DNA of 64,000 nucleotides from Moraxella lacunata (GTDB lineage Bacteria > Pseudomonadota > Gammaproteobacteria > Pseudomonadales > Moraxellaceae). The DNA lies in assembly GCF_900453205.1 (NCBI RefSeq), contig NZ_UGQU01000002.1, positions 558,001 through 622,000 on the forward strand. Reading direction: 5' to 3'. Numbering within the stretch: the stretch's first letter is position 1; every line of letters begins with the position of its first letter. Shown in pieces: positions 26,505 to 34,933 of the stretch. Under the pieces are notes generated by a model that was not told the DNA's origin, searched no databases, and saw only the letters and a program-made list of their open reading frames with translations. The position numbers and the translations under genes are program-made.

Positions 26505-27092
26505 CTATACTTCATCAGCCCGAACAATACCTTCATATTCTGGGTGAATAATATATTCATCATTTTCCAAATCGGTGGCAAATTGTTCAAATAAGACTTT
26601 TAAAGAAACAGCTTCTAATGTGCGACTTGGCTCATCGTGCCACATTTGAATGATTTGCCCAACCGTGCCAGTTTCGCTTGGGTCAAGGTCAATCATTTTG
26701 CTGTCGCCACAACCATTGCCTGTTAATGGTATCCATTTTGGATTAAACCAAAAATCCGCTTTGATTTCGTTGTGTTCAGGACTGCAACCACAATCGCCAT
26801 CACCGTCCTTAAAATCACCATTATTGTATAAATCTATCCAAATTTGATATTCAATGATAATATCATCAATAGAAAACCAACTTTCATCAACAAAGACACC
26901 AAGATTATACGAACCATTATGAATGCGATAAATTTCTTTAAAGTCATTAGGTAATTCAAAGCCCAATACTTTTTCTAATTTAGCAAAATCATCATCGGTC
27001 GCCCCATCATTAAAAGATAAATCCATATCGCTTTGATATTTTTCTTTTAAGCGGGCGAATTGGGTGTGAATACGGTCAAAAATTTGTTGCAT
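26505..27092 (-). CDS. SMI1/KNR4 (SUKH) family protein, likely orphan immunity protein
   Basis: A 195-aa soluble protein with the SUKH-superfamily pattern: FAKLEKVLGFELPNDFKEIYRIHNGSYNLGVF near the N-terminus, then WFSIDDIIIEYQIW, and KADFWFNPKWIPLTGNGCGDSKMIDLDPSETGTVGQIIQM. In bacteria such proteins are often immunity factors in polymorphic toxin or contact-dependent systems, neutralising nuclease toxins. No toxin gene is in the window, so this copy would be an orphan immunity gene. GGAG precedes the ATG at 27092. It follows the chimeric prpC'/prpB' ORF and is transcribed toward prpC. Confidence 0.85.
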   Translation of the reverse strand: MQQIFDRIHTQFARLKEKYQSDMDLSFNDGATDDDFAKLEKVLGFELPNDFKEIYRIHNGSYNLGVFVDESWFSIDDIIIEYQIWIDLYNNGDFKDGDGDCGCSPEHNEIKADFWFNPKWIPLTGNGCGDSKMIDLDPSETGTVGQIIQMWHDEPSRTLEAVSLKVLFEQFATDLENDEYIIHPEYEGIVRADEV

Positions 27093-27124
27093 TTTAAATT
27101 ACTCCAAAATTATTTGTTTAAAAA

Positions 27125-27232
27125 TCATTTCTTAAACGCATTATCCAAACGGTCTTCAAAATAATGATAATCAATGTGTTTATATTTTTGGGGCTTAAAG
27201 CCATCAATTTTGGGTAAGGTTTGTTCACTCAT
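27125..27232 (-). pseudogene. Chimeric ORF: prpC start fused to a divergent prpB end
   Basis: ATG at 27232 encodes [15 protein letters not shown], the start of PrpC (intact: [15 protein letters not shown]). It runs in frame into KYKHIDYHYFEDRLDNAFKK and a TGA at 27125-27127. The second half matches the C-terminus of PrpB (here [21 protein letters not shown] in the resident gene) but is a different allele. A start-of-prpC/end-of-prpB junction is what a tandemly inserted 'prpB end - cargo - prpC start' module would leave. A functional role for the 35-aa product is unlikely. Confidence 0.88.
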
Positions 27233-27399
27233 AGCAGTGTTCCTTTTGTCCTTAATGGGAAGAATGATAATTTAATGGCATTAGGCAGTTAAATTATCGG
27301 TTTTTGGATAATTATGGTTAGATAATTATCCGTTTTTAAATATCCTTTTTTTAAACTTGGTGGGGATATTTAAATTTTTTTAAAAGTTTTGGGGTTTTA
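27188..27399. repeat. Direct repeat: prpC 5' end plus leader, copy 2
   Basis: Second copy of the segment at 25668-25880, same orientation, with roughly a dozen substitutions or small gaps. It supplies the start codon and leader of the chimeric ORF. Confidence 0.9.
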
Positions 27400-27425
27400 C
27401 ATAAGTCATTTTGTATAAAAATTTA

Positions 27426-27974
27426 CTACTCACATTCCGAAATTGGCGATAAATTATCATCATTAGTATTATTATTTATTTTTAAATACAAATGCCTGTG
27501 TACTAAAAATAATGTATAAATTATTAAACTAAATATTGCCAACAAACTCAATATATTAAGACCGTTTGTTGTCCAATAAATAATTCCACCAATAAACCAA
27601 AAAATTGAAAACAACCAAATTCCCAAAATGTAGCCTATGGGAGTGAAACATACCCATTGGTTGCTACTTTGAGCAAAATTTGTTTCCCAACGAACTATAT
27701 TGAGATTGCTATTCTCAATATAGTTTTTGATGTAATTTCCAGCTCCCCTTATCCACCCCAAATTTTCAATGATAATAATATCAAAAATTAGTGAAAATAT
27801 AGATGCTATAAAAAAAGGAGAAATAAGTATATCTTTTCCATACAGAAATGAAAATAACCCACCAGATAGAGCTAATTTTGATAAAATCAAGTTGTAATGA
27901 ACGCCTATTCTTGAGTTTATTTCTTCTCTGATGGACTTAAATATTTCTATATTGTACTCATCTTTTTTCATCAT
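27426..27974 (-). CDS. Hypothetical membrane protein, prpB-prpC cargo gene
   Basis: A 182-aa protein with four likely membrane helices in two pairs (about residues 28-44, 51-70, 110-135 and 139-160) after a charged N-terminus (MMKKDEYNIEIFKSIREEINSR). The loop between the pairs is amphipathic. No family is recognised. Small multi-helix membrane proteins of this kind are frequent as defence or TA effectors, but no partner domain is visible. AGGTGGT precedes the ATG. It starts 51 bp after the restored prpB stop and precedes the second prpC leader copy. Very AT-rich, unlike prpB. Confidence 0.65.
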   Translation of the reverse strand: MMKKDEYNIEIFKSIREEINSRIGVHYNLILSKLALSGGLFSFLYGKDILISPFFIASIFSLIFDIIIIENLGWIRGAGNYIKNYIENSNLNIVRWETNFAQSSNQWVCFTPIGYILGIWLFSIFWFIGGIIYWTTNGLNILSLLAIFSLIIYTLFLVHRHLYLKINNNTNDDNLSPISECE

Positions 27975-28025
27975 ACCACCTATTTATTTCTAAATATGAA
28001 TTTATTCGTATAAAAAATCTATATG

Positions 28026-28917
28026 TTAGACTTGAGATGTTTCTGAATTAAACGCATTATCCAAATAATCCTCAAAAGCGTGGTAATTAATGCGTTCGTA
28101 TAATTCTGCACGAGTTTGCATTGTGTCTATGACATTTTTTTGCGTGCCGTCAGCTCGTATGGCATTATAGACATTCTCTGCTGCTATTCATCGCTCTAAA
28201 TGCCGACAGTGGATACAGCACCAAGGACACATCAACGCTGGCTAATTCGTCTGTGGTATAAAGGGGCGTTGAACCAAATTCGGTAATATTGGCAAGAATA
28301 GGTACACCCGTTTTATCGCTAAACTGTTTATACATTGCCAAATCAGTAATTGCCTCTGGAAACAGCATATCTGCCCCAGCCTCGACATAGGCACAGGCAC
28401 GGTCTATTGCCGCCTCTAAACCCTCAACCGCCAACGCATCGGTACGAGCCATAATCACAAAATTCTCATCGGTGCGAGCGTCCACCGCCGCCTTGATGCG
28501 ATCTACCATCTCTTGTGTACTAACAACCGCTTTGTTTGGGCGGTGTCCACAGCGTTTGGCACCGACTTGGTCCTCAATATGCATTGCCGCTGCCCCAAAT
28601 TTAATCAAAGATTTGGTGGTGCGAGCCATATTAAAGGCACTTGCTCCAAAGCCAGTATCAGCGTCCACAAGCAAGGGCAAATCACAGACATCAGTAATTC
28701 TACGAACATCGGTCAAAACATCGTCAAGACCGCTAATGCCTAAATCAGGCAAGCCCAAAGACCCAGCGGCCACACCACCGCCAGATAAATAAATGGCTTT
28801 AAAGCCAGCTCGTTTGGCAAGTAAGGCGTGATTGGCGTTGATGGTGCCGACAACTTGTAGGGGATTTTCGTTGGCGACGGCTTGGCGGAAGGCGAGACCT
28901 GCAGAGGGGAGACTCAT
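28026..28917 (-). pseudogene. prpB: 2-methylisocitrate lyase PrpB with frameshift near the 3' end
   Basis: PrpB cleaves 2-methylisocitrate to pyruvate and succinate. The frame from 28917 shows the PEP-mutase/isocitrate-lyase fold motifs: [29 protein letters not shown] and the catalytic KRCGHRPNK. It then stops at 28165 after [11 protein letters not shown]. The missing end is intact in another frame: [21 protein letters not shown] and on to [11 protein letters not shown] with a stop at 28026-28028. A loss of 2 bp (AGCGCAGCA to AGCAGCA) or a gain of 1 bp near 28178-28188 explains it. The truncated protein lacks ~45 C-terminal residues. A sequencing error cannot be excluded. Confidence 0.88.
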
Positions 28918-28979
28918 GGCATTTATCCTTAAAATTTCAACTAAAAAGCTGGCGGTGAGTGAATGGCGTTATATACCCA

Positions 28980-29119
28980 ACGAACTTAATATTTACCACA
29001 ATCTTTGTAGGGGCGTGCTGAGCACGCCCAAAAAACTGCTATCGTCAAAGGACGTGCTCAGCACGTCCCTACGCTACATATCATAAATTTTGGTAATTTC
29101 AAAGTCCTTTGACCATTAG
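28980..29119. repeat. Repeat B copy 2 upstream of prpB
   Basis: A ~140-bp element beginning CGAACTTAATATTTACCACA and ending TGGTAATTTCAAAGTCC plus a short tail. It is flanked by TATACCCA at 28972-28979 and 29120-29127, a possible 8-bp target duplication. Its interior holds two palindromes, GGGCGTGCTgAGCACGCCC and GGACGTGCTcAGCACGTCC. Confidence 0.75.
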
Positions 29120-29197
29120 TATACCCACAAAAAATCCATTTGTCTTTATCTGATATTTTTTAATTTTTATAAAATTTTTTATTAAAAATACTAACAT

Positions 29198-29214
29198 TAT
29201 GCAAAAATTGCATA
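29198..29214. promoter_or_regulatory. Perfect dyad upstream of prpB, candidate operator
   Basis: TATGCAAAAATTGCATA is a 7-bp perfect inverted repeat with a 3-bp centre, in the 396-bp non-coding gap between prpB and the LysR gene (28918-29313). The gap also holds repeat B and an otherwise AT-rich stretch; no gene is seen. The dyad may bind a propionate regulator. Confidence 0.4.
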
Positions 29215-29313
29215 CAATTTGCCAAAAATAATATAATCTACACCTGTTTTATTAATTTTTTGCATAGTTATTTGACAGGTCAAGAATAATTCTTATTGTT
29301 TTGACATATTTTG

Positions 29314-30222
29314 TTACAATTTATCATCGTACACGGCATGAATGGCGTTTAATAGTGCCGACATGTGCGGATGTTGGGCGGTGGCAAGCGTATTCAGATA
29401 AATGGGCGAGACGGCATGATCGGCTAGGGGCAGATAGGCGATTTGATGACTGCGGACGGCGGTCAGGCTCTCAGGGACAAAGGTTATGCCTTCGCCTGCT
29501 GACACGAGTCCTAGGGCGATTTGAATGTCTCGGGCTTTTGGGGTGTTTTTGGGGTACAGATGGCGCTGATGAAACAGGTGCAAAATCGGGTCTTGGGTAT
29601 GGTTCGGGGCGAGCGTCATGGGCGTGCGATGATACAAGATGATGGGCTCGCCCACCAACTGCGACAGGCTTATCGGCACCTCCATGTCCGCCAAAAGGTG
29701 CGTGTGTGGCATGGCAACCACAAGTTTTTCTTGTCTTAAAAATCGCTGATGGACAAAATGGTCTTGATACAAAAACCGCCCAAAGCCCACATCAATTTGC
29801 CCTGTTTTTAGGGCGTGCATTTGCTCATTTGAGCTTATCTCAATCAAGCGAATGTCAAGGTTTGGCAGGTGCTGTTTTAGCTGACCGACAATCTCAGGCA
29901 GTCGCCCATACAAGACCGATGCCACAAAGCCGATGGTAAGACTGTGGGCGGTTTTGCCAAATTTTTGGGTAAGCAGGATAAGCTCATTAAGCTCGCCCAC
30001 GCTTTTTTGGAGGTGTTCAAAGAAAAACTCGCCAGCTTCGGTAAGTCTCATCGGGCGGTGGGTACGGTCAATCAGCACCTGCCCAAGTATATTTTCTAAA
30101 CTGGCAATATGCCGAGACAAAGTCGGCTGTGAGATACCAAGAGCTTGGGCGGACTGGCTCATGCTCCCTGTCTTGGCAAGATGGATAAAGGCATTTAGCT
30201 GTGATACGCTAACATCTATCAT
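29314..30222 (-). CDS. LysR-family transcriptional regulator
   Basis: A 302-aa LTTR. The N-terminal winged helix-turn-helix is clear: VSVSQLNAFIHLAKTGSMSQSAQALGISQPTLSRHIASLENILGQVLIDR. It is followed by the linker helix and a two-lobe effector domain (HSLTIGFVASVLYGRLPEIVG onward). The frame extends to 30324, but the ATG at 30222 gives the canonical start and avoids overlap with the upstream gene. It is oriented like the prp operon and lies just upstream of it, so it may respond to a methylcitrate-cycle metabolite. GntR-type PrpR is the usual regulator in relatives, so this link is inference. Confidence 0.92.
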   Translation of the reverse strand: MIDVSVSQLNAFIHLAKTGSMSQSAQALGISQPTLSRHIASLENILGQVLIDRTHRPMRLTEAGEFFFEHLQKSVGELNELILLTQKFGKTAHSLTIGFVASVLYGRLPEIVGQLKQHLPNLDIRLIEISSNEQMHALKTGQIDVGFGRFLYQDHFVHQRFLRQEKLVVAMPHTHLLADMEVPISLSQLVGEPIILYHRTPMTLAPNHTQDPILHLFHQRHLYPKNTPKARDIQIALGLVSAGEGITFVPESLTAVRSHQIAYLPLADHAVSPIYLNTLATAQHPHMSALLNAIHAVYDDKL

Positions 30223-30242
30223 AACATCATCCACAGACACCT

Positions 30243-32087
30243 TTAAAGCCCAAACGACAACTCGCCAAAATACACCCCCGAATTCATCGGTTTTAGGCGA
30301 TGGGCTTGGGGCTTGATGAGCCATTTGTTCTCATAAGACAGCACACCATACTGACCGTCATCGGTTGTAACGATGACATACTCATCCCACAGCTCTATGT
30401 CTTTGTATAAGGCAGGAATGATGACATCGCCTTTATGATTGATGACCCCCGACAGCCCAGTATTATCTTGTAGTCGCTCCAAGGGGTGTAGCCTGCCCTG
30501 CTGTTTTGCCCAGTCATCCGCCCACGAAAAGACATTGTATTGATGAAGTTTGGTGATGTTATTGTTAAATATCGGCTCGGTGATGAATTGACCGTGTTTG
30601 TCAATGATTTGCATGACGTTCGTGCCATCTGCCACAAAGGGGGCATAGCCTTGTTCGTTAAAATCGCCATAATTGCCCTGATGAGTAAAGACCTGCCTGC
30701 CCTGCACATCAAACACCACACGGCAATCACACGCCCCCGCCAGCCGCCCGTAGGCAAATCCATGCTCATCAAAGCGGTAACTGTTCATGTCATAAAACAC
30801 CGTCTCGCCAACAGGCAGAACATCATCCATCACCCACACCCCTTCTTTGTTCATGAATCCGTAATGGCTGTCTTGCTTGTCTTTTTTGACAGCGATGAGT
30901 TCTTGGGCGTCAAATAAAGGCGAATCAACGGCAGATTGGTGATTGTGACTGATGTTTTTATTGGGAAAATAGTACTCGGCAGGGATTATCCATTTGCCTA
31001 AGATGTGCATGATACCTTCTTTATCAGTTTTGCTGTTTTCAACCACAAAATAACCATCTTTATCAGGCAATGTTCGCACCTTTAAATCACCATGCAGTTT
31101 GACGAGCCACTGTCCATGCTGATTGATAATACCTTTATAATCAGACTCCCACTCATTCACCCCACGTTGGCATGACGTGGCAATGGCATAACCCTCGTGC
31201 GAGTAATACATATTCCTAAACACATCGCCACGCTTTTTACCATGAATGTCAATCAAACCCATGCACCCAAAATCTTCTTTTTCTGGGTCTTCATTTCTAT
31301 ACACGCCCAATATCTCATCAAAACCATCAATTCTTTGCCAGTCGCTAGACTCGCCATTGATACTGTCATACATCGGCTCGATGACCCACTGGGCTTGGGG
31401 ATTGACATAGCCCCACAGGTTATTTTTTGTACTGCGGGCGGGGATGATTTGGTGTTTTAATTCATTATCCAAAAGCATGAGCTGTAACTGGGCGATGTCC
31501 TTATCGGACAAATCCACCCTCTCGCCTGTGGCGTGATTGACCAAATGGCTGTTTTTGGTCACCATCTCAAAAAATAGATTCCGAGCGATAGCCCTTTTCT
31601 CTGATTCGCTATCATCAGACAAATGGGCAGTTCGCTCTTCAAATATTGACTCCATCTCTTCAAAAAACTTCTTACTGTCTTCACTAGCCCCCTCATTCCG
31701 TTCAAGCGTAAAGGGCAGTATCATCACACCCCCGCCCATCGAATGATTATCAAGCGTCTCAATCTTATGACCCGCCTCATCAAATCGATGAATGACCTGC
31801 TCTGTGGCATAGGGATTAACCCCCAGCAGATAGGTTTGGTCGTCATCGTATGTTAGCTTGACGGATTCATAAATCGCAGGGATGATGACCTTACCATCTT
31901 CGCCCATCACGCCATGAATGGTGTCATAGGGCATGTGGCTTTCGTATTTGGGATTTTTGACGACATAATCCATGTACAAGGGTGCCGAATGGGCATACCC
32001 AATAAATAGAGTGAGTATTGACAATGCCATGGATTTGATGACAAATTTGGATACAAATTTAACTGTCGGTGTCAAAGTCATCATCAC
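30243..32087 (-). CDS. Secreted WG-repeat protein
   Basis: A 614-aa protein with a signal peptide (MALSILTLFIGYAHSA, cleavage near residue 35) and about ten WG/KWG-type beta repeats. Examples are DGKVIIPAIYESVKL, LWGYVNPQAQWVIEPMYDSI, YGFMNKEGVWVMDD, SGVINHKGDVIIPALYKDIE and YGVLSYENKWLIKP. WG repeats are thought to form propeller-like extracellular or periplasmic binding surfaces; the ligand is unknown. GGAG lies before the first of three ATG codons. The stop lies 20 bp before the LysR start, so the two may share a transcript. Confidence 0.88.
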   Translation of the reverse strand: MMMTLTPTVKFVSKFVIKSMALSILTLFIGYAHSAPLYMDYVVKNPKYESHMPYDTIHGVMGEDGKVIIPAIYESVKLTYDDDQTYLLGVNPYATEQVIHRFDEAGHKIETLDNHSMGGGVMILPFTLERNEGASEDSKKFFEEMESIFEERTAHLSDDSESEKRAIARNLFFEMVTKNSHLVNHATGERVDLSDKDIAQLQLMLLDNELKHQIIPARSTKNNLWGYVNPQAQWVIEPMYDSINGESSDWQRIDGFDEILGVYRNEDPEKEDFGCMGLIDIHGKKRGDVFRNMYYSHEGYAIATSCQRGVNEWESDYKGIINQHGQWLVKLHGDLKVRTLPDKDGYFVVENSKTDKEGIMHILGKWIIPAEYYFPNKNISHNHQSAVDSPLFDAQELIAVKKDKQDSHYGFMNKEGVWVMDDVLPVGETVFYDMNSYRFDEHGFAYGRLAGACDCRVVFDVQGRQVFTHQGNYGDFNEQGYAPFVADGTNVMQIIDKHGQFITEPIFNNNITKLHQYNVFSWADDWAKQQGRLHPLERLQDNTGLSGVINHKGDVIIPALYKDIELWDEYVIVTTDDGQYGVLSYENKWLIKPQAHRLKPMNSGVYFGELSFGL

Positions 32088-32412
32088 AGCTCCTTTGATG
32101 ATTAAAGTTAGGGGTTGGCGTATGGTTGTCCAAGTTATCCTAAAATAGAATTTTTATAAAGTTAATAAACACCCCTCATTATCTCTATTTTTTACTGCAT
32201 TGTAAATATGTCATCACTTGTATCATAAAAAATACCATTTAATAAACCAAACCATCCATTCCCAATCAATCCACTCTCAATCCATCCTAGTTTGTTTAGC
32301 CGTGTCATCCCATCCATATTTTTTGTAATCAATCATCCAACCCATGCTCAAACCCCCAAAAGTGTGCTAAAATTTAAACAATCCTTTCCCCACTCACAAA
32401 CAAGGAGTTTGT
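32088..32412. other. Intergenic region between the WG-repeat gene and pepA
   Basis: 325 bp without a convincing ORF. It must hold two divergent promoters. It contains several ATCCATCCC/CATCCAT-like short direct repeats around 32250-32345, with nothing further recognised. CAAGGAG just before 32413 is the pepA ribosome-binding site. Confidence 0.4.
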
Positions 32413-33903
32413 ATGTCTGTATCCACCCTAAACCTAAGCGTCAGCGACAAGCTTAGCCCCAAAAAAACCAAAGCCCAGCCCCATCTGGTCGTCTTTGCCG
32501 ACAGCGATGCCAAGATTTTGGGCAACCTTGACAGCGGTCACCTAGACCGTGCCAACGCACTCATCAAAGCCAGTGGCTTTAAAGGCTCGGTCGGTGAGAG
32601 TGTGACCGATTATGGCATTGATGACGGACATGTCATCAGCGTGATTGGCACAGGTTCGCTGGACAAGCTGGCAGGGCAAATGCCAAAACTGGGTAAAGCC
32701 ACCTTTAACACCATCAAAAACAGCAAATCTGCGGTCGTGGCGTGGGGCGATGTCATTTGCCAAAAGCACTTTGGACAGTTTGTCAATGCCTTACTGCATG
32801 CTGAATACCGCTTTGAACCCTACAAATCCAAAAAAGGCGACAAAATCGCCCTATCTACTGTTGAATTTATCAACACCAAAGACGCCAAAGCCGACTACGA
32901 AAACGCCCTAGCCGTCGCTACTGCCACACACATCGGGCAGAGTTTGGCTCGTGATGTCGCCAATGATGCCCCCAACATCATGACTCCCGCTGAGCTTGCC
33001 AAAGTTGCCGAAAAACTGGGCAAAGACTACAAAGACGTGGTCAGTGTGAGCGTGCTTGGTGAAAAAGAGATGAAAAAACTGGGCATGGGCTGTTTTTTGG
33101 CAGTCTCACAAGGTTCAGACAACGAAGGCAAACTGGCAATCATCGAATACCACGGCAAATCAGGCAAGAAAAAGAGCAAACTAAAAGACCCCATCGCCCT
33201 AGTCGGCAAAGGCATTACCTTTGACACAGGCGGTATCTCACTAAAACCATCAGCAGGCATGGATGAGATGAAATACGACATGGGCGGAGCAGCTGCCATG
33301 CTTGGCACCATCAAAGCGGTGTGTGAAGCTCGCCTGCCACTAGACATGGTCGTGGTGCTTGCCTGTGCTGAGAACATGCCATCGGGCAAAGCCACTCGCC
33401 CATCAGACATCGTAACCGCCATGAACGGCATGAGTGTTGAGATTCTAAACACCGATGCCGAAGGTCGTCTGGTGCTGTGTGACGCCCTGTGCTACGTCCA
33501 AGACAACTACAAGCCACGCACCATCATCGATGCCGCAACCCTGACAGGGGCGTGCGTGATTGCCTTGGGTGGAGTGCGTTCAGGGCTGTATTGCAATGAC
33601 GAAGACACGCTGTTCGCCCTAGAAGAAGCAGGCGAGTACACAGGCGACCTAGTATGGCAAATGCCCCTAGATGATGCCTACGATGAACAACTTAAATCTA
33701 CCTTTGCAGACGTCCAAAACATCGGCGGACGTGAAGGCGGTTCTATCACGGCAGCGTGCTTCTTGCAACGCTTTATCAAAGAAGGTCAAGCATGGGCTCA
33801 CTTAGACATCGCAGGCACAGCATGGTCAGGTGGCGACAACAAAGGAGCAAGCGGTCGCCCTGTACCCATGCTCATGCGTTACTTAGTGGGACAAGCAGAC
33901 TAA
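32413..33903 (+). CDS. pepA: Leucyl aminopeptidase PepA
   Basis: Cytosolic M17 metallo-aminopeptidase releasing N-terminal residues from peptides; PepA can also bind DNA and act in Xer recombination and regulation. The 496-aa protein has the metal and catalytic motifs VGKGITFDTGGISLKP, YDMGGAAAM and the family signature NTDAEGRLVLCDAL, then DIAGTAWSGG near the C-terminus. A GGAG ribosome-binding site fixes the start. It is monocistronic with its own terminator. Confidence 0.96.
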   Translation: MSVSTLNLSVSDKLSPKKTKAQPHLVVFADSDAKILGNLDSGHLDRANALIKASGFKGSVGESVTDYGIDDGHVISVIGTGSLDKLAGQMPKLGKATFNTIKNSKSAVVAWGDVICQKHFGQFVNALLHAEYRFEPYKSKKGDKIALSTVEFINTKDAKADYENALAVATATHIGQSLARDVANDAPNIMTPAELAKVAEKLGKDYKDVVSVSVLGEKEMKKLGMGCFLAVSQGSDNEGKLAIIEYHGKSGKKKSKLKDPIALVGKGITFDTGGISLKPSAGMDEMKYDMGGAAAMLGTIKAVCEARLPLDMVVVLACAENMPSGKATRPSDIVTAMNGMSVEILNTDAEGRLVLCDALCYVQDNYKPRTIIDAATLTGACVIALGGVRSGLYCNDEDTLFALEEAGEYTGDLVWQMPLDDAYDEQLKSTFADVQNIGGREGGSITAACFLQRFIKEGQAWAHLDIAGTAWSGGDNKGASGRPVPMLMRYLVGQAD

Positions 33904-33922
33904 CCCCAACAAATCATCATTC

Positions 33923-33953
33923 AAAACGACCATATGTGCATGGTCGTTTTTTT
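33923..33953 (+). terminator. Intrinsic terminator of pepA
   Basis: CGACCAT pairs with ATGGTCG around a 6-nt loop, flanked by A4 on the left and T7 on the right, 20 bp after the pepA stop. Confidence 0.85.
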
Positions 33954-33990
33954 AACCTTTGAGAATTATAGGGCGTGCCTACCATTGATA

Positions 33991-34933
33991 TACTAAATTC
34001 ATTTTAAAACCCTACAAATCTATGCTAAAATATCCCTATTATGGCATATTCAATAGAACTTAAACAAAAGGCCTTAGCCTACTTAGAGCAGTGTGGTAAT
34101 ATTAGCACAGTTTGTACTGCTTACAACATTTCAAGAAGCACCTTGTATGCTTGGATTAAAAAACAAGAACAAGGTGATTTGTCCTGTCAAAGTGGTGGCA
34201 ATCGTGGTGTTAAAGTGGACAGAAATAAGCTTAAAACTTATGTAGAGCAAAACCCTGATGCTTACTTGTATGAAATTGCTGAAGTTTTTAATTGTGGTAC
34301 AAGTACCATCTTTTATGCTTTACGCTCTCTTGGTATTACCCATAAAAAAAGACCACAAGTTACAAAGAACAAGACCCAAACAAAATCAAAGACTATCAAG
34401 ACAGGCTAAAACAGTTACAAAGCATACAAGACTACGAGCTTGTTTATGTAGATGAAACTGGTATTGACACTTACCTACACCGCACCCACGCCAGAAGTTT
34501 AAAGGGTTAAAAAGTCTATGATAAGGTGAGTGGTAAATATTATCAACGCATATCATTGGTTGCTGGACAAATTGGTAACAAAGCCAAAAACTTGATTGCT
34601 CCGCTTATCTATCAAAACACAATGGTAAGCAACTTATTTGAAACTTGGTTTGAACAAATGCTTCTACCTAGCCTTGACAACCACGCCAAGCAAACAGGTA
34701 AACCTTGTATCATCATCTTAGATAATGCAAGATTTCATAGAATGAAGCAGTTACAAGTACTTGCTAATAACACAACATACAAACATGTTATCTTGCCACT
34801 CCCACCTTATTCACCTAACCTAAACCCCATAGAACACACTTGGGCAACTATTAAGAGATGGCTTAGAAGTCATCTGTCAAAGTTTGAGAGTATTGAAGGT
34901 GGGCTGATGTCTTATTTTGAGTTGAATTGAGTA
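33991..34933 (+). mobile_element. IS630-family insertion sequence (degenerate)
   Basis: 943-bp element flanked by TA dinucleotides (33989-33990 and 34934-34935), the IS630/Tc1 target duplication. The inverted ends are TACTAAATTCA and TGAATTGAGTA (one mismatch). The uninterrupted sequence CATTGATAACATT in repeat C copy 2 shows the empty target. It carries one broken transposase gene. Confidence 0.9.
34041..34930 (+). pseudogene. IS630-family transposase, frameshifted and with an internal stop
   Basis: DDE transposase that would catalyse cut-and-paste at TA sites. The N-terminal part (34041-34409) has the helix-turn-helix FNISRSTLYAWIKKQ-like region (YNISRSTLYAWIKK) and a second HTH. Reading must shift -1 at the seven-A run near 34344-34350 to continue ...TTSYKEQDPNKIKDYQ, then YVDETGID (first Asp), IILDNARFH (second Asp) and NPIEHTWA (Glu). 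A TAA at 34508-34510 in that frame (RSLKG-stop-KVYDKV) interrupts it. The A7 run could be a programmed slippery site in intact relatives, but the stop makes this copy non-functional. Confidence 0.87.

Noticed and set aside
28165-28200. Programmed frameshift in prpB
   Set aside because: No slippery heptamer or stimulating structure is apparent, and no PrpB is known to use frameshifting; mutation or sequencing error is simpler.
34340-34512. Functional transposase made by programmed -1 frameshift
   Set aside because: A nonsense codon downstream in the shifted frame would still abolish the product.
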